38,824 nt of DNA, taken from positions 100,807 to 139,630 of the forward strand of contig JBNGIQ010008426.1 in NCBI GenBank assembly GCA_049999765.1, read 5' to 3'. This document shows positions 1 through 12,058 of this stretch, piece after piece (the first letter of the stretch is position 1; every line of letters begins with the position of its first letter). The notes beneath the pieces are model-generated. The model was given only the letters and a program-made list of their open reading frames with translations. It was not told the DNA's origin and did not search any database. The DNA comes from Phaeoceros laevis. Taxonomy: Eukaryota; Anthocerotophyta; Anthocerotopsida; Notothyladales. A program made the position numbers and the translations under genes.

Positions 1-62
1 GAGGGGGAGGCTGGGAGGAAGTGCTCTTGAGTGAGTGAGCGTTGTTTGTTTTCATTTGTGCA

Positions 63-3000
63 ATGGCGGCACTGGGATTTAGCGGGACGTTCAAGGAGTC
101 GGATCTGGAAGCGAGTGCCCGGTTTCCCTCCCGGCAGAGCTCGTACAGGGAGTCCTTGAGCAGGCAGGGATCGGTGAGGGAATCCTTCAGGGGCCACGGC
201 TCCGTGACCGGGGATCCCTATGGCATGTACAGGCAGGACTCCTACAGGGATCCCTACTTCTACAGCGGCTCCTTCCGCCGCCAGAGCTCCTACCGGGACC
301 GGCCGGGGGACAGCTACAGCTACTCCGGGGAGTCCTTTCGGCAAAGGTCCTACAAGGGCAGGTCTTTCCGGCAGGGATCATACCATGGGGATGACATTCT
401 TCCACCGCGCAAGGAGGTGGAGATGGCCGCAGGCATCCCCGAGGGAGCGGAAGCCGGTGATGATTTCCATGACGACAAGCCTATGATCCCGCCTCCGATG
501 CACTCTGTGCCCTTTTACACGCTCTTCAAGTACGCGGATGCCTACGACGTGGTGCTCATGGCGCTGGGGGCCCTAGGAGCCATGGGGAACGGCCTAGTCT
601 CGCCGCTCATCATCCTCATCCAGAGTTTCCTGGTGAACGAATTCGGCACGCTCTCGAAAGAGGACGCGTCCAGGATCTCAGGTGTAATTGCGCGGGTAGG
701 AGTTCCTCCAGCGATGCTCGTTCGTCCACCTGGTTGTTGAAAAAATTGATCTGGCCATTGGTTGAGGTGAATGTTCAGCTCATCCGCTTCAGGGATTGAC
801 AGTGCTATTGTTTTTTCCTTCGTTTTTCGCAGTTTGTTCTGTACATGGTCTACATCGGGCTCGGCGGCTGGCTCTGCTCCTACCTCGGTAAGCCCTGCCT
901 TGTAGCGTCCGGGAAGCGGTGGATTTCCGTTTCAAGCGGTCTTGAATGTCCGTGCCGCAAAATGCGCAAGGGAGGTCCAATTTTAGGAGAAGGTCTGAGC
1001 CGAATTTCGTGGATTGGCGCAGAGCTGAGCTGCTGGATGAAGACGGGAGAGCGGCAGTCGGCACGCATACGAGCCTTGTACCTGAGGTCCATATTGCGGC
1101 AGAACATCGGCTATTTCGACACGGCCGAGTCCGGGACGTCCTCGGTCGTGGCTACCATTGCTGGTGACAGTCAAGTGCTCCAGGATGCCATCAGTGAAAA
1201 GGTGGGGTGATGACCGGGTGACACGGCCACGTCGGCTCCACTTCCCACGACGTGGTTTCTGTGACGAATAACTAACCGCTCTGAACCTTTTTTGCAGGTT
1301 GGCAATTTTATCGCCACATTTACGCAGTTTATCGGAGGATATGTCGTGGGCTTCTACTTGTCATGGATTCTGACTCTCCTGGCCATCTTCATGACGCCCC
1401 TGCTTCTTCTGCCCGGCCTGTTTTACAAGTATGCGCTCACGGATTTGGCGGTGAAGCGGCATCAGGCCTATGACAAGGCAAGCATGATTGCCGACCAAGC
1501 CATTTCGTCCATCAGGACTGTCTACTCCTATTCGGGAGAGAAGGAGGTGGTGAAAAATTACATCGAGTCTCTGGATGGCACTGCCAAGATGGGCAGGAAG
1601 CAGGGGTTCTTCAAGGGGTTTGCAGTGGGGGCCACAGGCTTCGGGTTTATCATTTGGGGCGTTTTGGCCTGGGTCGGCAGTATTCTCATCATCAATGGCT
1701 CTCGCAACGGTGGAGAAGTGCTCATGACTGGGTTCGCCATTCTCATTGGTGGAATGTGAGTCCATGTCCCTGGAGGCACCCAGTTTCCTCTAATTTGGCG
1801 ATTCATGGCTGAGCTTTTAGCACTGCGCAAGATTCAGTCTGTGACGCTCTCTTGCAACTTCTGTCTGCAGGGCTTTGGGGCAGTTGGCTCCTAGTTTGAG
1901 GGCCTTCTCGGAGGGCGCGGTTGCCGGCCATCGGATGTTTTCCATGATAGAGCGGGTGCCCGATATCGACTCCGAGAACAAGGATGGGCTGGTTCTCGAC
2001 TCCATTAGGGGACACTTGGCCTTGAGGAATGTCGACTTCTTCTATCCTGCGAGGCCGGAAGCCCCCATCTTCCAGGATTTCAGCTTGGACATACCTGCAG
2101 GTGAGTCGCTGTCGAGCCTGCTGCTTCCAGCTTTCCTCGGTTGCAGTTCGGGTGGATGGTTGACCAGGACGGGGGCTTGACATTTCCTCAGGCAAGAATG
2201 TGGCTCTCGTCGGGGCCAGCGGCTCTGGCAAGTCTACAGTCATCGCCCTGCTGGAGCGATTCTACGATCCTCAAGCGGGTTTTGTTATGATTGATGGCCA
2301 TAACATTAAGGACTTCCAGCTCAAGTGGCTGAGACGGCAGATTGGTCTCGTCAGCCAGGAGCCGGCACTGTTTGCGACCACCATCAAGGAAAACATCCTC
2401 TATGGTAAGGAGAACGCTAGTATGGAAGAGATTATCGCTGCAGCGAAGGCTGCCAACGCTCACGACTTCATTACGAGTTCTCCTGAAGGCTATGACACTC
2501 AGGTACTGTCATCCTGCTACTGGATATCCCGTGTTGGTATCAAGATTGCTCCTCCTTCATAGGAAGTGTCCTCAGGCTGAAGAGCCCTGCGCACGTTTCA
2601 GGTTGGAGAACGAGGAGCACAACTGTCCGGAGGCCAAAAGCAGCGAATTGCCATTGCCCGTGCTATGCTGAAGAACCCCCCAATTTTGCTGCTGGACGAG
2701 GCTACAAGCGCCCTTGATGCCGAATCTGAGCGCATCGTACAAGAAGCACTGGAGAAGGCTGCCAAGGGAAGAACCACAGTCACTGTAGCACACAGACTGT
2801 CCACTATTCAGAACGCGGACATAATTGCAGTTGTTCAGAAGGGGAAGGTCATCGAGATGGGGCGGCATTCAGAGCTTCTTTTGAGAGGAGAACATGGGGC
2901 TTATGCTGCCCTGGTGAGACTACAGGCCGCCCGTGACAGGGAAGAGGAGGCGGGTTCTGCCCACTCTTCTCGAAGCAACTCTGTGTCTTCCTCCAGGTCC

Positions 3001-5325
3001 GGCTCCTTCGCTATGCGAGATGGCAAGTTCGACCCTCGGAATCTTAGCCGTGGGTCGTCTCGCAACTCCTCCAGGGGCTCCTCTAGAAGGCTGAGTATCT
3101 CGAGATCGCTCAAGAGAACCCTTTCCTTGGGATCCAAGATTGGGGATGATGAGCAAGGGGATTACGAGACGCTCATCATTGACTTTGATGCCATGATGCC
3201 GGATGAGGAAGAAGAGGTGCCCAAACCTTCCTTCGTGCGCCTGCTTCGTCTGAATGGGTCCGAGTGGAAGGAAGGTGCGCTGGGAGTGATAGGTGCTACG
3301 GGATTCGGGTTCGTGCAACCCTCTTTCGCTGTCATCATAGGGGGTATGATTCAAGCGTTCTACACAGCTCAGACAGGGGCCACTCCAGAGGAGTTGAAGC
3401 AGAATCAAGACCATCTCAGATCAGAAGTGAGGAAGTACTTTGGAGTCTTTGTGGGTCTCACGTGTCTCTCCCTTGCGGTAAACGTCCTGCAGCATTACTA
3501 CTTCGCTGCCATGGGCGAACAGCTGACAAAGAAGATCAGGTCTAAAATGTTGACGAAGCTGCTTCAGTTTGAAGTGGGCTGGTTCGATCTGGACAAGAAT
3601 TCCACTGGTGCTATTAACGCAAGACTCAATACCGATGCAAATCAGGTATCATGCAGCTCCAGATGCTTTGTGATGGTCTGATGGCTCTCTGTTCTGGTAA
3701 AAAGTGTTCACTCCGGTGGCCTCTCGCATCCTTGTTGCCTTGGCAGGTGCGGTCTCTTGTGGGGGACAGGATTAGTTTGCTGGTCCAGACTGCCAGTTCG
3801 ATACTCGTGAGCTTTATCTTGGGTTTGATCATCTCCTGGCGGCTTGCTTTGGTTCTCATCGCTATTCAGCCTTTAATGATATTCTGCTATTCTGCCAAGA
3901 AGATCTTCCTAGGGCGGTTCGCAGCTGAAGCTGCTGAAGGACAGGCTGATGCAAGCCAAGTGAGTATTCCTGACCCCAGGCTCTTGAATCTGGTCGGATG
4001 CCAGCAACGTCGTTCTGAAGCTCACAACTTGTGATCTCTCCGTGACAGGTTGCGGCCGAGGCAGTCGGTCAACTACGCACCGTGGCAGCGTATTCGGCCC
4101 AAGATAAGGTGATGGCGCTGTTTAACGAGAAGCTGGAAGTCCCTAGGAAACAAATCAATAAGCGGTCTCAAATCGCAGGTGTTGGGCTTGGTGCCTCGGT
4201 CTTCATCATGTATGCCTCATGGGCGCTGGCCTACTGGTATGGTGGCAAGCTGCTGAGCAAGCAGCAGATTGGATTTGCCGACTTTTTCCGCACTTTCTTC
4301 GTACTGGTATCCTCGGGCCGAATTCTAGCTGAGGCCGGCAACCTGTCCCCGGATTTGGCTCGAGGAAGCCAGGCAGTGGCTTCGGTGTTCGAGATTCTGG
4401 ACAGGGAGACCGAGATTGACGCAGACAACGAGAAGGGTGAGAAGCCGAATAAGATTTCAGGTGTCATCGAGCTCATAGACGTCGACTTCGCGTATCCTAG
4501 TAGGCCGTATGTGATGGTGTTCAAGAAGTTCAACCTCAAGATCAGACAAGGCAAGACAGTAGCTATGGTGGGGCACAGCGGATCTGGGAAGTCCACCATC
4601 ATCGGCCTGATCGAGAGGTTCTATGACCCGCTCAACGGGAGGGTGCTGATTGACAACAAGGACATAAGAACCTATAACCTAACGGAGTTGAGGAAGTTTA
4701 TCGGACTTGTGAGTCAGGAGCCCACTTTGTTCGCCACGTCTATCAAGCAGAACATCTCCTATGGCACAGACTCCGCTACAGAGGCAGAAATTATTGAAGC
4801 AGCCAAGGCCGCCAATGCCCACACTTTCATCAGGTGAGCTTCTTCCCAACAGCATTCTGGAGACTTCCTGAAGGGTGGACGTTAGTACTAGAACAGTCTG
4901 TTGCTATGCTTGCATGAACACCTGTACTGAGTTTTGAGTGTGTTGCCCCTACCAGTGCCCTACCGGATGGGTACGAAACCTACTGTGGCGAGAGGGGGCT
5001 GCAGCTGTCAGGAGGCCAGAAGCAGAGGATAGCCATTGCCCGAGCTATCCTGAAGAATGCTTCCATTCTTCTTCTGGATGAGGCCACCAGTGCACTGGAC
5101 GCAGAGTCCGAACGTTTTGTGCAAGATGCTCTGGACAAGATGATGAAGGGCAAAACAACGGTGGTGGTGGCCCATCGTCTGGCAACTATCCAAAATGCAG
5201 ATACCATTGCTGTGATTCAGGATGGAGCCATCCTCGAGAAGGGCACCCACAAAGAGCTACTCGCCAAGGGGGAGGCAGGTTCCTATTTCGCTCTGGTACA
5301 ACTTCAAAATAGGGGAGGGGCTTGA
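63..5325 (+). CDS. ABCB: Full-size ABC transporter, subfamily B (P-glycoprotein/MDR type, ABCB15-like)
   Basis: Ten coding exons: 63-695, 833-887, 1023-1201, 1298-1755, 1871-2100, 2192-2502, 2602-3645, 3747-3959, 4049-4833, 4956-5325; 1425 aa. It is an ATP-driven exporter of small molecules, expected in the plasma membrane. Order is TMD1-NBD1-linker-TMD2-NBD2. NBD1 has Walker [10 protein letters not shown] (about 526-534), signature LSGGQ (630-634) and Walker B ILLLDE (650-655). NBD2 has GHSGSGKST (1216-1224), LSGGQ (1320-1324) and ILLLDE (1340-1345). Both sites look catalytically complete. The stretch [17 protein letters not shown] and the following TMD1 residues resemble the plant ABCB15 group; this is from memory, and the substrate is unknown. 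Odd features are a hydrophilic N-terminus of about 150 residues built from RQxSYR-like repeats and a linker rich in RS/SR dipeptides. The first in-frame ATG is at 63; the TTG-started extension from 42 is not needed. The promoter lies outside the window. Confidence 0.95.
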
Positions 5326-6793
5326 AGAAGGTATATTTTGCCAAGTGCTAGAATGAAGTAATACCAACACGGGAGCACAGGGGGCGGGGGCCATTATGTG
5401 AGAAGAGACTCCCTGACTAATGGATGGGAGTTCTGTGGCAATCTGCAAGCATTCCACTATGCGAGGAACAAGATGACATTCAAGCATAGATGTGGACAAG
5501 ATTTTACCTTGCGTTGTCTGCCCCTGCCTCCAGCCTCCACTTCCTGAAACCCCCGTTTTGAGATATGTAACCCAGGGTCGTGGTATAGCACAGATGGTGA
5601 AGTCTTAGTGGTATCCTGAAAATCTTTAGTCGCCCTGTACAGCCGATTTATTTATTATATACTGCCCTGCCTTCTGCCTGGCATTTGTAGATGTAGCGCC
5701 GCAAGGCACAGGCTGCAGGTGAGGGCATAGGAGTCTTGATGTTGTACTAGACTATGGAGATGAGAAACAATTATTGCTCAAAGAGTCCCTTGGACTGATG
5801 AGCTATGGAAAGCAAATTTTGTCTTAATTGTATTGGGTAAACTTAAAAGGGGGGTCGACCGTCGTTGTAGTAAGGAATGCCGGTGAAAATTTAGACTAAT
5901 TCGAGCCAGGCATGTAAATGGCGACTTTGTAGTGTTGTAGTCTAATCGCGTTGGAAGGAGTTACCTTACACCTGGAGTTCGTCGGTGTCTGACCTATCTG
6001 ATATTGGCACCATGACAAATGATTGATCAACAAAACCCACTCACAAGAACAGGCACTATTACAATCACGCTTTCAAGTTGGCACACAAGCGAAGCATTGG
6101 GATAGTCTAGTCCAAAACCCAGAGTTCCTCGTCACGTGTGGCTGCTTGCACAACCAAGCACCAGAAATAAACGTCATTTCCTCCCAAGGCAAATTCTCGG
6201 CGTGTTCGTGCATATCTGATCGCAAGGTGAACACGAACTCCCAGCCCGATGGCAAGGGAAATGGTTAAAGAGTTAAAGATGTTGAGGCTCTCAAACACTG
6301 CTGCCCTGCCTAGCTCCAGTTCCGGACCCTGCTTCATCCAATCCTTGAAAATACCATTCTCCTCTTGAATAATAATCCTTTGAGGATCATAGCGAAACTG
6401 TGTAGGCGAGTGTGATCTTCAGCTGTACTCCTGACTATAATGTCATACATAGACTTTCGTTCCTTCATCGCTGTAGGTTGTGGCCGTCCACAAGCTGCTG
6501 CCTCACGGCAGAGATGTCAAATGCTGGCGATTCTACACCGTGGAATCAAAACACTTGAGAATCTGTCTCAAAGCACAATCAAGGCGCTGGGTATTATTGC
6601 CACTCAAATCTCAAGACATTGCACCAAGTTCATTTCTTGTGAAAGTCCCCTGGGCAGGCCCGGCTAATGACGCTCTGCGGAAGCTGATGAAGCCTCAAGG
6701 CCTGAAGCAGGAAGCTGCCATTCCGCCTTGTTTACGCAAAAAAGCATGACCGTGACCATTTGCAGTTGTGCCAACTCCATTTGCGCGGCATTT

Positions 6794-6823
6794 CGCCAGA
6801 AAGGTGTGGACCACCTTCTGGCG
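6794..6823. repeat. Imperfect inverted repeat upstream of the dioxygenase gene
   Basis: The arms CGCCAGAAAGGTG and CACCTTCTGGCG pair with one bulged A around a short centre. It lies about 250 bp before the dioxygenase ATG. It could form a hairpin or be a dimeric protein-binding site; there is no evidence of function. Confidence 0.6.
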
Positions 6824-6946
6824 TGTGAAATTCTAGCTTGTCGACTCACACTCGGCTAAGAGGTATGACGTGGGCAGCTTGTTACAAATCGTAGACTGTT
6901 GCGTACAACGAGACGACACGCAACCTAGAATTTCGGGGTCTGTGTT

Positions 6947-6967
6947 CTCAATGAGCGGCTCATTGAG
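6947..6967. repeat. Inverted repeat, 9-bp arms and 3-bp spacer
   Basis: CTCAATGAG, then CGG, then CTCATTGAG: a perfect 9-bp inverted repeat about 100 bp before the dioxygenase ATG, probably in its leader or core promoter. A 12-bp palindrome, GTTGTGCACAAC, follows at 6998-7009. Confidence 0.7.
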
Positions 6968-7069
6968 CAACTAAACCTGGAAGGAGCACTTACGGAAGTT
7001 GTGCACAACGTGCCAGCCTCTTACATAGCCTCCTCCTTGATTTGCAACAGCAGGGATGAAAATACGGCT

Positions 7070-8784
7070 ATGGCAAGCTCTCAGCTGCGCTGCGGACCAG
7101 TGACGTGCGCCCTGCCACAGGCCTCCCCTGCTGCTAAATTGACAAGCAGCAGCAGGAGGAATCTTTGGTATTCCCCTGCCTTTCAATCCGAGCTTGCCAG
7201 CAGCTCCGGTAGCCGTTCCCAGCTCTCAATCAGACGGGCCATGGGGGCTGCGGATCGGGAGGCCGTGCTTGCCGCAGATTCCATGCCTGATTCCCACATC
7301 TGGCCGGAAGAGAGGCGGCCCAGTGTTGCGCATGACGTGTTCGAGGTCGACCTGCCTGTGGTCGACCTGGCACCCATCTTCAAGCTGGAGGAGCTCATCG
7401 CAGGAGGTGGAGCAGCGGAGCAAGAGCTGGATGCTTTGCGGGCGCAGAAACAGGCAATTCTGCAGCAGGTCAAGGCCGGGTGCGAGGAATACGGCTTCTT
7501 CCAGGTGGTGAACCATGGGGTGTCCCCGCAGGTGGTGGAGGAGTTCACCAGTGCGTGTCATGCCTTCTTCCAGCTGCCAAGTGAGGTACGCTCAGCAGTC
7601 AGCACCGCTGCCATACCTACTTTTGAACACTTGGCACGTCTGAGGTTGTGGAGCTAGGCCCGCCCTGAGCATGCATGCTTGGTTCTCATTACAGTAGGGA
7701 CGGGAATTTCTCTGCATCAGGTGAAGGAGAGGGCCGCTAGCGAGCCCGGTTCCATGATCGGGTACACCTCCATGACCAAGGAAATTCCTTTCTACCCCGC
7801 ATTCAGGTGGCACGAGGGAGCGGGGCTGCCTCCTCACTGGGAGCCTGAAAGGTTGGACAGCATCGTACAGCGCCTGGCCAGCGCGGGATTTGGCGGCCTG
7901 AGCGCGGAAAAAATCAGGTAACAGGCGGTCAGGTCAAGATCAACCCGGTGCCGGAACTTGCGCATCTGCTGCCTGCCTGCAATAGCTAGGCTCTAGGATT
8001 GCTGCTGAACGGTGTCGGTGGTTGCAATTTTCAGCACTCTTCTCTATGACTACGGTAGCCAATCGGACAGCTTGGCTCTGAAGCTCATGGAGCTGCTCGC
8101 TGAGAGCCTGGGATTGGACAAGGACTACTTCGCAGGGGAGCTCAGAGGGAGGGATTCATGGAGGGGCTATAGCAGGTACTTCACCCGGCTCAACTACTAT
8201 CCCAGATGCCCCCGCCCCGACCTGGCCCTAGGAGTACCCGGCCATACCGACCCCGACATTCTCACCATTCTCTACCAGGACGCCGTTGGGGGCCTGCAAA
8301 TCCTCAGCAAAGATGGTCAGAGATGGCTTGGCGTAAAGCCCCATCCCGGTGCTTTTGTCATCAACGCCGGGGACGTGCTGCAGGTGGGAACTTGAGAATG
8401 TTGTTCACGCAGTTCAGGCATGACGATGCCAATTCCTTCAGCCTTGGTTTGGTCAAAGTCTTTGGATGGCTTGCTCACCTTCTTGTGTATGGTTGGATGA
8501 GACAGGTCTGGAGCAATGAGAGGTACCTGAGTGCCGAACATCGAGTGGTGACGAATGACAAAAGTGCAAGGTTGTCCATTGCCCTTTTCTTCAACCCTCA
8601 CAACGACACCGACATTGTCATTCCTCGGGAACTTGTGGACTCGGAACATCCTTTAAAGTTCCGACCTTTCAAAGCAGACGAGTACTACAAGCTGATCGCA
8701 CCTCTAGGAATCAAAGGTCGGCAGCACCTAATCCGCCACTTCAAGTTGGAAGACGTGGCTGCAGGCCCGCGCCAACCTAGTTAG
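7070..8784 (+). CDS. 2-oxoglutarate/Fe(II)-dependent dioxygenase (plant DOXC type)
   Basis: Four exons: 7070-7585, 7721-7917, 8035-8383, 8506-8784; 446 aa. The enzyme should couple oxidative decarboxylation of 2-oxoglutarate to hydroxylation or desaturation of a small molecule. The N-terminal DIOX_N part contains PVVDLAPI and the NHGV motif (in GFFQVVNHGV). The iron triad is H308 and D310 (GHTDPD) and H366 (AEHRVV). The 2-oxoglutarate-binding RxS motif is R376-L-S378. LNYYPRCPRPDLALG just before the HxD is typical of the plant hormone and flavonoid dioxygenases. The substrate cannot be assigned. Residues 1 to about 65 are rich in Ser, Ala and Arg and poor in acidic residues, resembling a plastid transit peptide, which is unusual because most DOXC enzymes are cytosolic. 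The ATG at 7070 is the first in frame; an alternative is Met81 (7310) near the conserved core. Confidence 0.92.
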
Positions 8785-9772
8785 CGTGTTTTATTCAGAA
8801 CTGGCTGTGGTGATTTCGCACTCTCATTCTAGCGAAGCATCTATATATGTACTATGTGTCTCACTTGTGGTGCTTCAACAATACCCTTTCCCTCTTATGA
8901 CTCAGCCCTAAGATTTGTAATCCCAGGATGAATTAGCCTAGGACATCTACAGGTTTCTCCAGGAACTTGCAGGTCGCCGTCCTAGCAATGGCTATCCCTT
9001 GGTTACAAGACCAGCTGCCGTCTTTCTCAGCCACCCAACAAACTTTTGAAGCAAATTCTGGAAATAGAACATCGCTGCAGGCCTCCTCGCTGACAGAGTG
9101 CTCTCTCCTCATACAGGAGTGCTCAGCCCTAATTGGAAGCTGCAAGGCAGAATTCCAACTAAAGCTTCCTCAGGATATTGCATTGCAGGACAACCCCACC
9201 AATGACGCCGTAGTCAACTAGAAAAATTGTACGCGGCCATGACCTTCCAGAGATCAATTGAGAGGAGCAGTGTGTCATCGTGCACGTGCCAGGCTGTCGT
9301 GGAACCGTGAGGTCAGCACTCTAGACGCGGCTAGGGCATCGAAGGAGGCGGACCCTTTGATCCTTTACAATTGGGAGCTGCTCTCTTCTTTCTCTACAGC
9401 TCTTACTCACCACTTCGCCTCTGGGAGCTGACAAGGGCTGAAACCGATGTGGTGTGAGAGGGTTGCAATTGACTGGTCTGTGTGGTGTTGCACACGACAC
9501 ATGGGGATTTGAGGACCAACACTCGTTCTGAAATTTATTATAAGAGAACAATGGCACCTTCCTTCCTACCTCAACTCTACTTAGCCGGAAAAACATTAGA
9601 CCTCGGGAACTCACCATGGCTGCTTGCGCATGATGGCAAGATATCGTTGAAGGACCTCTTACGCCAAAGCCTCAATTCATATAGACTAGGGACTGGGTAG
9701 GGTTTTAGGATGTATTAGGGTTTTGGCCAGTCTACTCTTGTATACCGCTTGATGACTTTGATTTGTGCCGAG
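8785..9772. other. Intergenic: dioxygenase 3' UTR and PDCD2 upstream region
   Basis: No credible gene. Two short frames (about 8967-9221 and 9482-9700) lack any recognisable motif and carry stops immediately around them. I see no repeat or RNA gene here. Confidence 0.6.
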
Positions 9773-12058
9773 ATGGAGATCGATGAAGAGCACGAGCTGG
9801 AGACCCATCTGCAAGGTCTGCAGCTGGAGGTGCGGTCGCATGTGACCGAAGTTGACCATGAGCCCGCTAGCGGATCAGAGGAAGATGACGATGACGGTGA
9901 CTTGGATGAGGAGGAGGACGAGCCACACCTGGTGCAGGTGGGATATGTGCAGAAGCCAGACGCGCCTTGGATTCTGGCTCGGCATCATTTTCCGAGTAAA
10001 GTTGGCGGCACTCCGGTATGCTACTAAATTTTTTGATTAAGGTGTGGGAATTCAAATCATGTGGTTGTGGAAGTACACTTTGCATGTTGAATTTTCCAGT
10101 ACGATGGAGTTGGGGCAAAGTCTTCACGGAGCCATCTGATGTTATCGTTCGATGTGACAGGCATGGTTGGATCCAGTAAGGATACCTTTGGGAAAAGACA
10201 CTATATGTGGATTCTGCGAGACTCCTCTTGAATTTTTGATGCAGGTTTGGGCAAGACACTGTTGGTTTGCGTCTCCATGGCATGCGAATTATAAGCTTGC
10301 ATGGTTAGAGGGGAATTGAGGGATGGGATTCGTGGTTACAGGTCTATTCTCCTGTAATAGATAAGGATGAGGCGTTTCACAGGACTTTGTTTGTCTTCAT
10401 TTGCCCAAGCATGGATTGCTTGAAGGCGTATCAAACTGAGCAGGGACAGCAGACTTCAGCAAGAACTCGCAGGAGGTAGTCTCAGCTCGTTGCATGCTTT
10501 GACTTGATGGCCCAAGCATCCTCTTTTGGTGTGTTGAGGCTCTCAAATTCTGTCAACCCCGTGCCTTTTTCCTTGTCTTGCATATTAGGGGCGCGCCTTA
10601 TTACTGACTGATGATGGAATGCGTCGTTGTGAAGTGTAAGGGTTTTTCGATCTCAGCTGCCCCGTGCCAACCCATACTACTCAGCGTCACCTCCAAGATC
10701 TGATGGACAAGATGCCCCAACCTCTGATGGAAGTATGCCATTCTGAACAATGCCCCTAGCAATGCTTGTTTGTGAGCAACTTTTGTGAAGCACTGTGCAC
10801 TTGGGTTTTTTGTTTGGGGCCTGCTTTCGTCAGCTGCTTATTGACCATGTTGAACTTGCGCTGATCGTCAGTTGGTCTTTGCAGTTGGTGTGGAACATGG
10901 AAGGCGGATAAAGTTTGCGCTCGTTGTCAGCAAGTCCGCTATTGCTCTCGTGCACATCAGGTAATATTTGGGTCCAATCTGGTTGTACTCCTTGTCCTGT
11001 GAATCTGTCAGCCCACAGTTAATGGTTAGTAAATTGTGTTTGGCCAGCGGTTGCACTGGCGAGGTGGCCATTCATCATCGTGTCAGGAAGCAAAGCACCT
11101 CAAGACTTCTGATTCCGCTGATGTCAAGAGGGCAGAACAGCCTGAAGAGAGGAAGGTGAATGCCCATGTCACTGTGACAGCAAACGGTAGAAATTCGGCG
11201 GATAAAAAGCAAGGAGCCCAGGAATTCAGCACTGGCATTGCTTTGGCTGCCAGCACAAAACTGTGGCCGGAATTTGAGCTTGTTGTGGATGTTGAGCCAC
11301 CAGAGGAAGTGTTTGGTGATGGGGATGGCGCTGCCCAGTCCAAAGAACAGAGTGCCTATCTGGAGTACATGAGAAAAGTGGGGGAGGGCTTATCGAGCAC
11401 TGATGTCCGTGGTGTTGAATATGTAAGCTGTTTATCAGCTTTTTCCCTCTAAGTAACCGGGGGTCACTCAGTCGAGTTGGTGCTGACGTTTGGCCGGAAT
11501 GTGCATTGCAGGCACCAAAAGACCAGCAGCAATGGGCTGCTTTCCAAGCCCGCCTTGCAAGAGCGCCTGAGCAAGTTTTGAGGTACTACTTGTGAGGAAA
11601 GTTTGGAGTAGTCTTCCTCCGCTGAGGGCCGAGTGTGCCCTGGGCCAGGGCACACTCTTAAGGGGTGTGACAATTAACCTCCTCCACCTGTATCAGATAT
11701 TGTAGGTCAGAAGGTGCAAAACCATTGTGGCCAAGATTGGATAACCAGCTGCTCGATTCAGATATACCTCCCTGTTCCAGTTGTGGTGGTCCACGCACCT
11801 TCGAGTTTCAGGTACTATACACGTTAGAGTCCGAGAGCTGGCACATACATCTGGTTTTATGTTCTGAATGTGTTTCTTTCTTGATTTTTGCAGATTCTGT
11901 CTCAGCTCCTTTATTTTCTGGGGGTAGAAAATGAGGCGAATTCGTTGGATTGGGAAACCATTGCGGTGTACACCTGTGCTGCATCCTGTCAAATGAGTGT
12001 TGGGTCAGGTACTTGTAGTGCATACCAAGAAGAGGTCGCTTGGGTGCAGGTGGTTTGA
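9773..12058 (+). CDS. PDCD2: PDCD2 family protein (programmed cell death 2, MYND zinc finger plus PDCD2_C)
   Basis: Nine exons: 9773-10015, 10161-10244, 10342-10475, 10641-10732, 10872-10960, 11048-11422, 11512-11582, 11697-11811, 11894-12058; 455 aa. PDCD2 proteins are conserved eukaryotic factors linked to 40S ribosome biogenesis (chaperoning uS5/RPS2 in animals and yeast). Visible blocks: GYVQKPDAPWILARHHFPSK near residue 55; GGTPAWLDP spanning exons 1-2; CGFCETPLEF; FHRTLFVFICPSMDC in exon 3; a MYND finger beginning CSWCGTWKADKVCARC (about 188-203) and continuing RYCSRAHQRLHWRGGH; and the C-terminal domain with APEQVLRYCR, KPLWPRLD, CSSCGGPRTFEFQ and a final YQEEVAWVQVV. An acidic stretch (about 35-55) precedes the first block. 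Start: Met at 9773, with an in-frame alternative seven codons upstream at 9752. Exon 4 to 5 joins in phase 1 at CAG 10869-10871, needed to restore the GLCSWC frame. Confidence 0.93.
11631..11657. repeat. Perfect inverted repeat inside PDCD2 intron 7
   Basis: GAGTGTGCCCTGG, one G, then CCAGGGCACACTC: 13-bp perfect arms around a single base, lying in the 114-nt intron 11583-11696. In pre-mRNA it could fold into a stable hairpin (with a few opened central pairs) roughly 40 nt before the 3' splice site. Confidence 0.75.

Larger units (their letters stand above)
5326..7069. other. 3' UTR of the ABCB gene and intergenic region; no gene seen
   Basis: Only short, compositionally ordinary reading frames occur here, on both strands, with no family resemblance. 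The left part (to roughly 5.9 kb) is presumably the 3' UTR of the transporter. The right part is the upstream region and leader of the dioxygenase gene and holds three short inverted repeats, listed separately. Confidence 0.6.

Noticed and set aside
42-62. TTG-initiated extension of the ABCB frame
   Set aside because: No evidence for non-ATG initiation; the first ATG at 63 is sufficient.
10471-10480. Early stop in PDCD2 after exon 3 (reading through GAGGTAG)
   Set aside because: The GT at 10476 is a splice donor; joining to 10641 restores the conserved VFRSQLPRANPYYS sequence.
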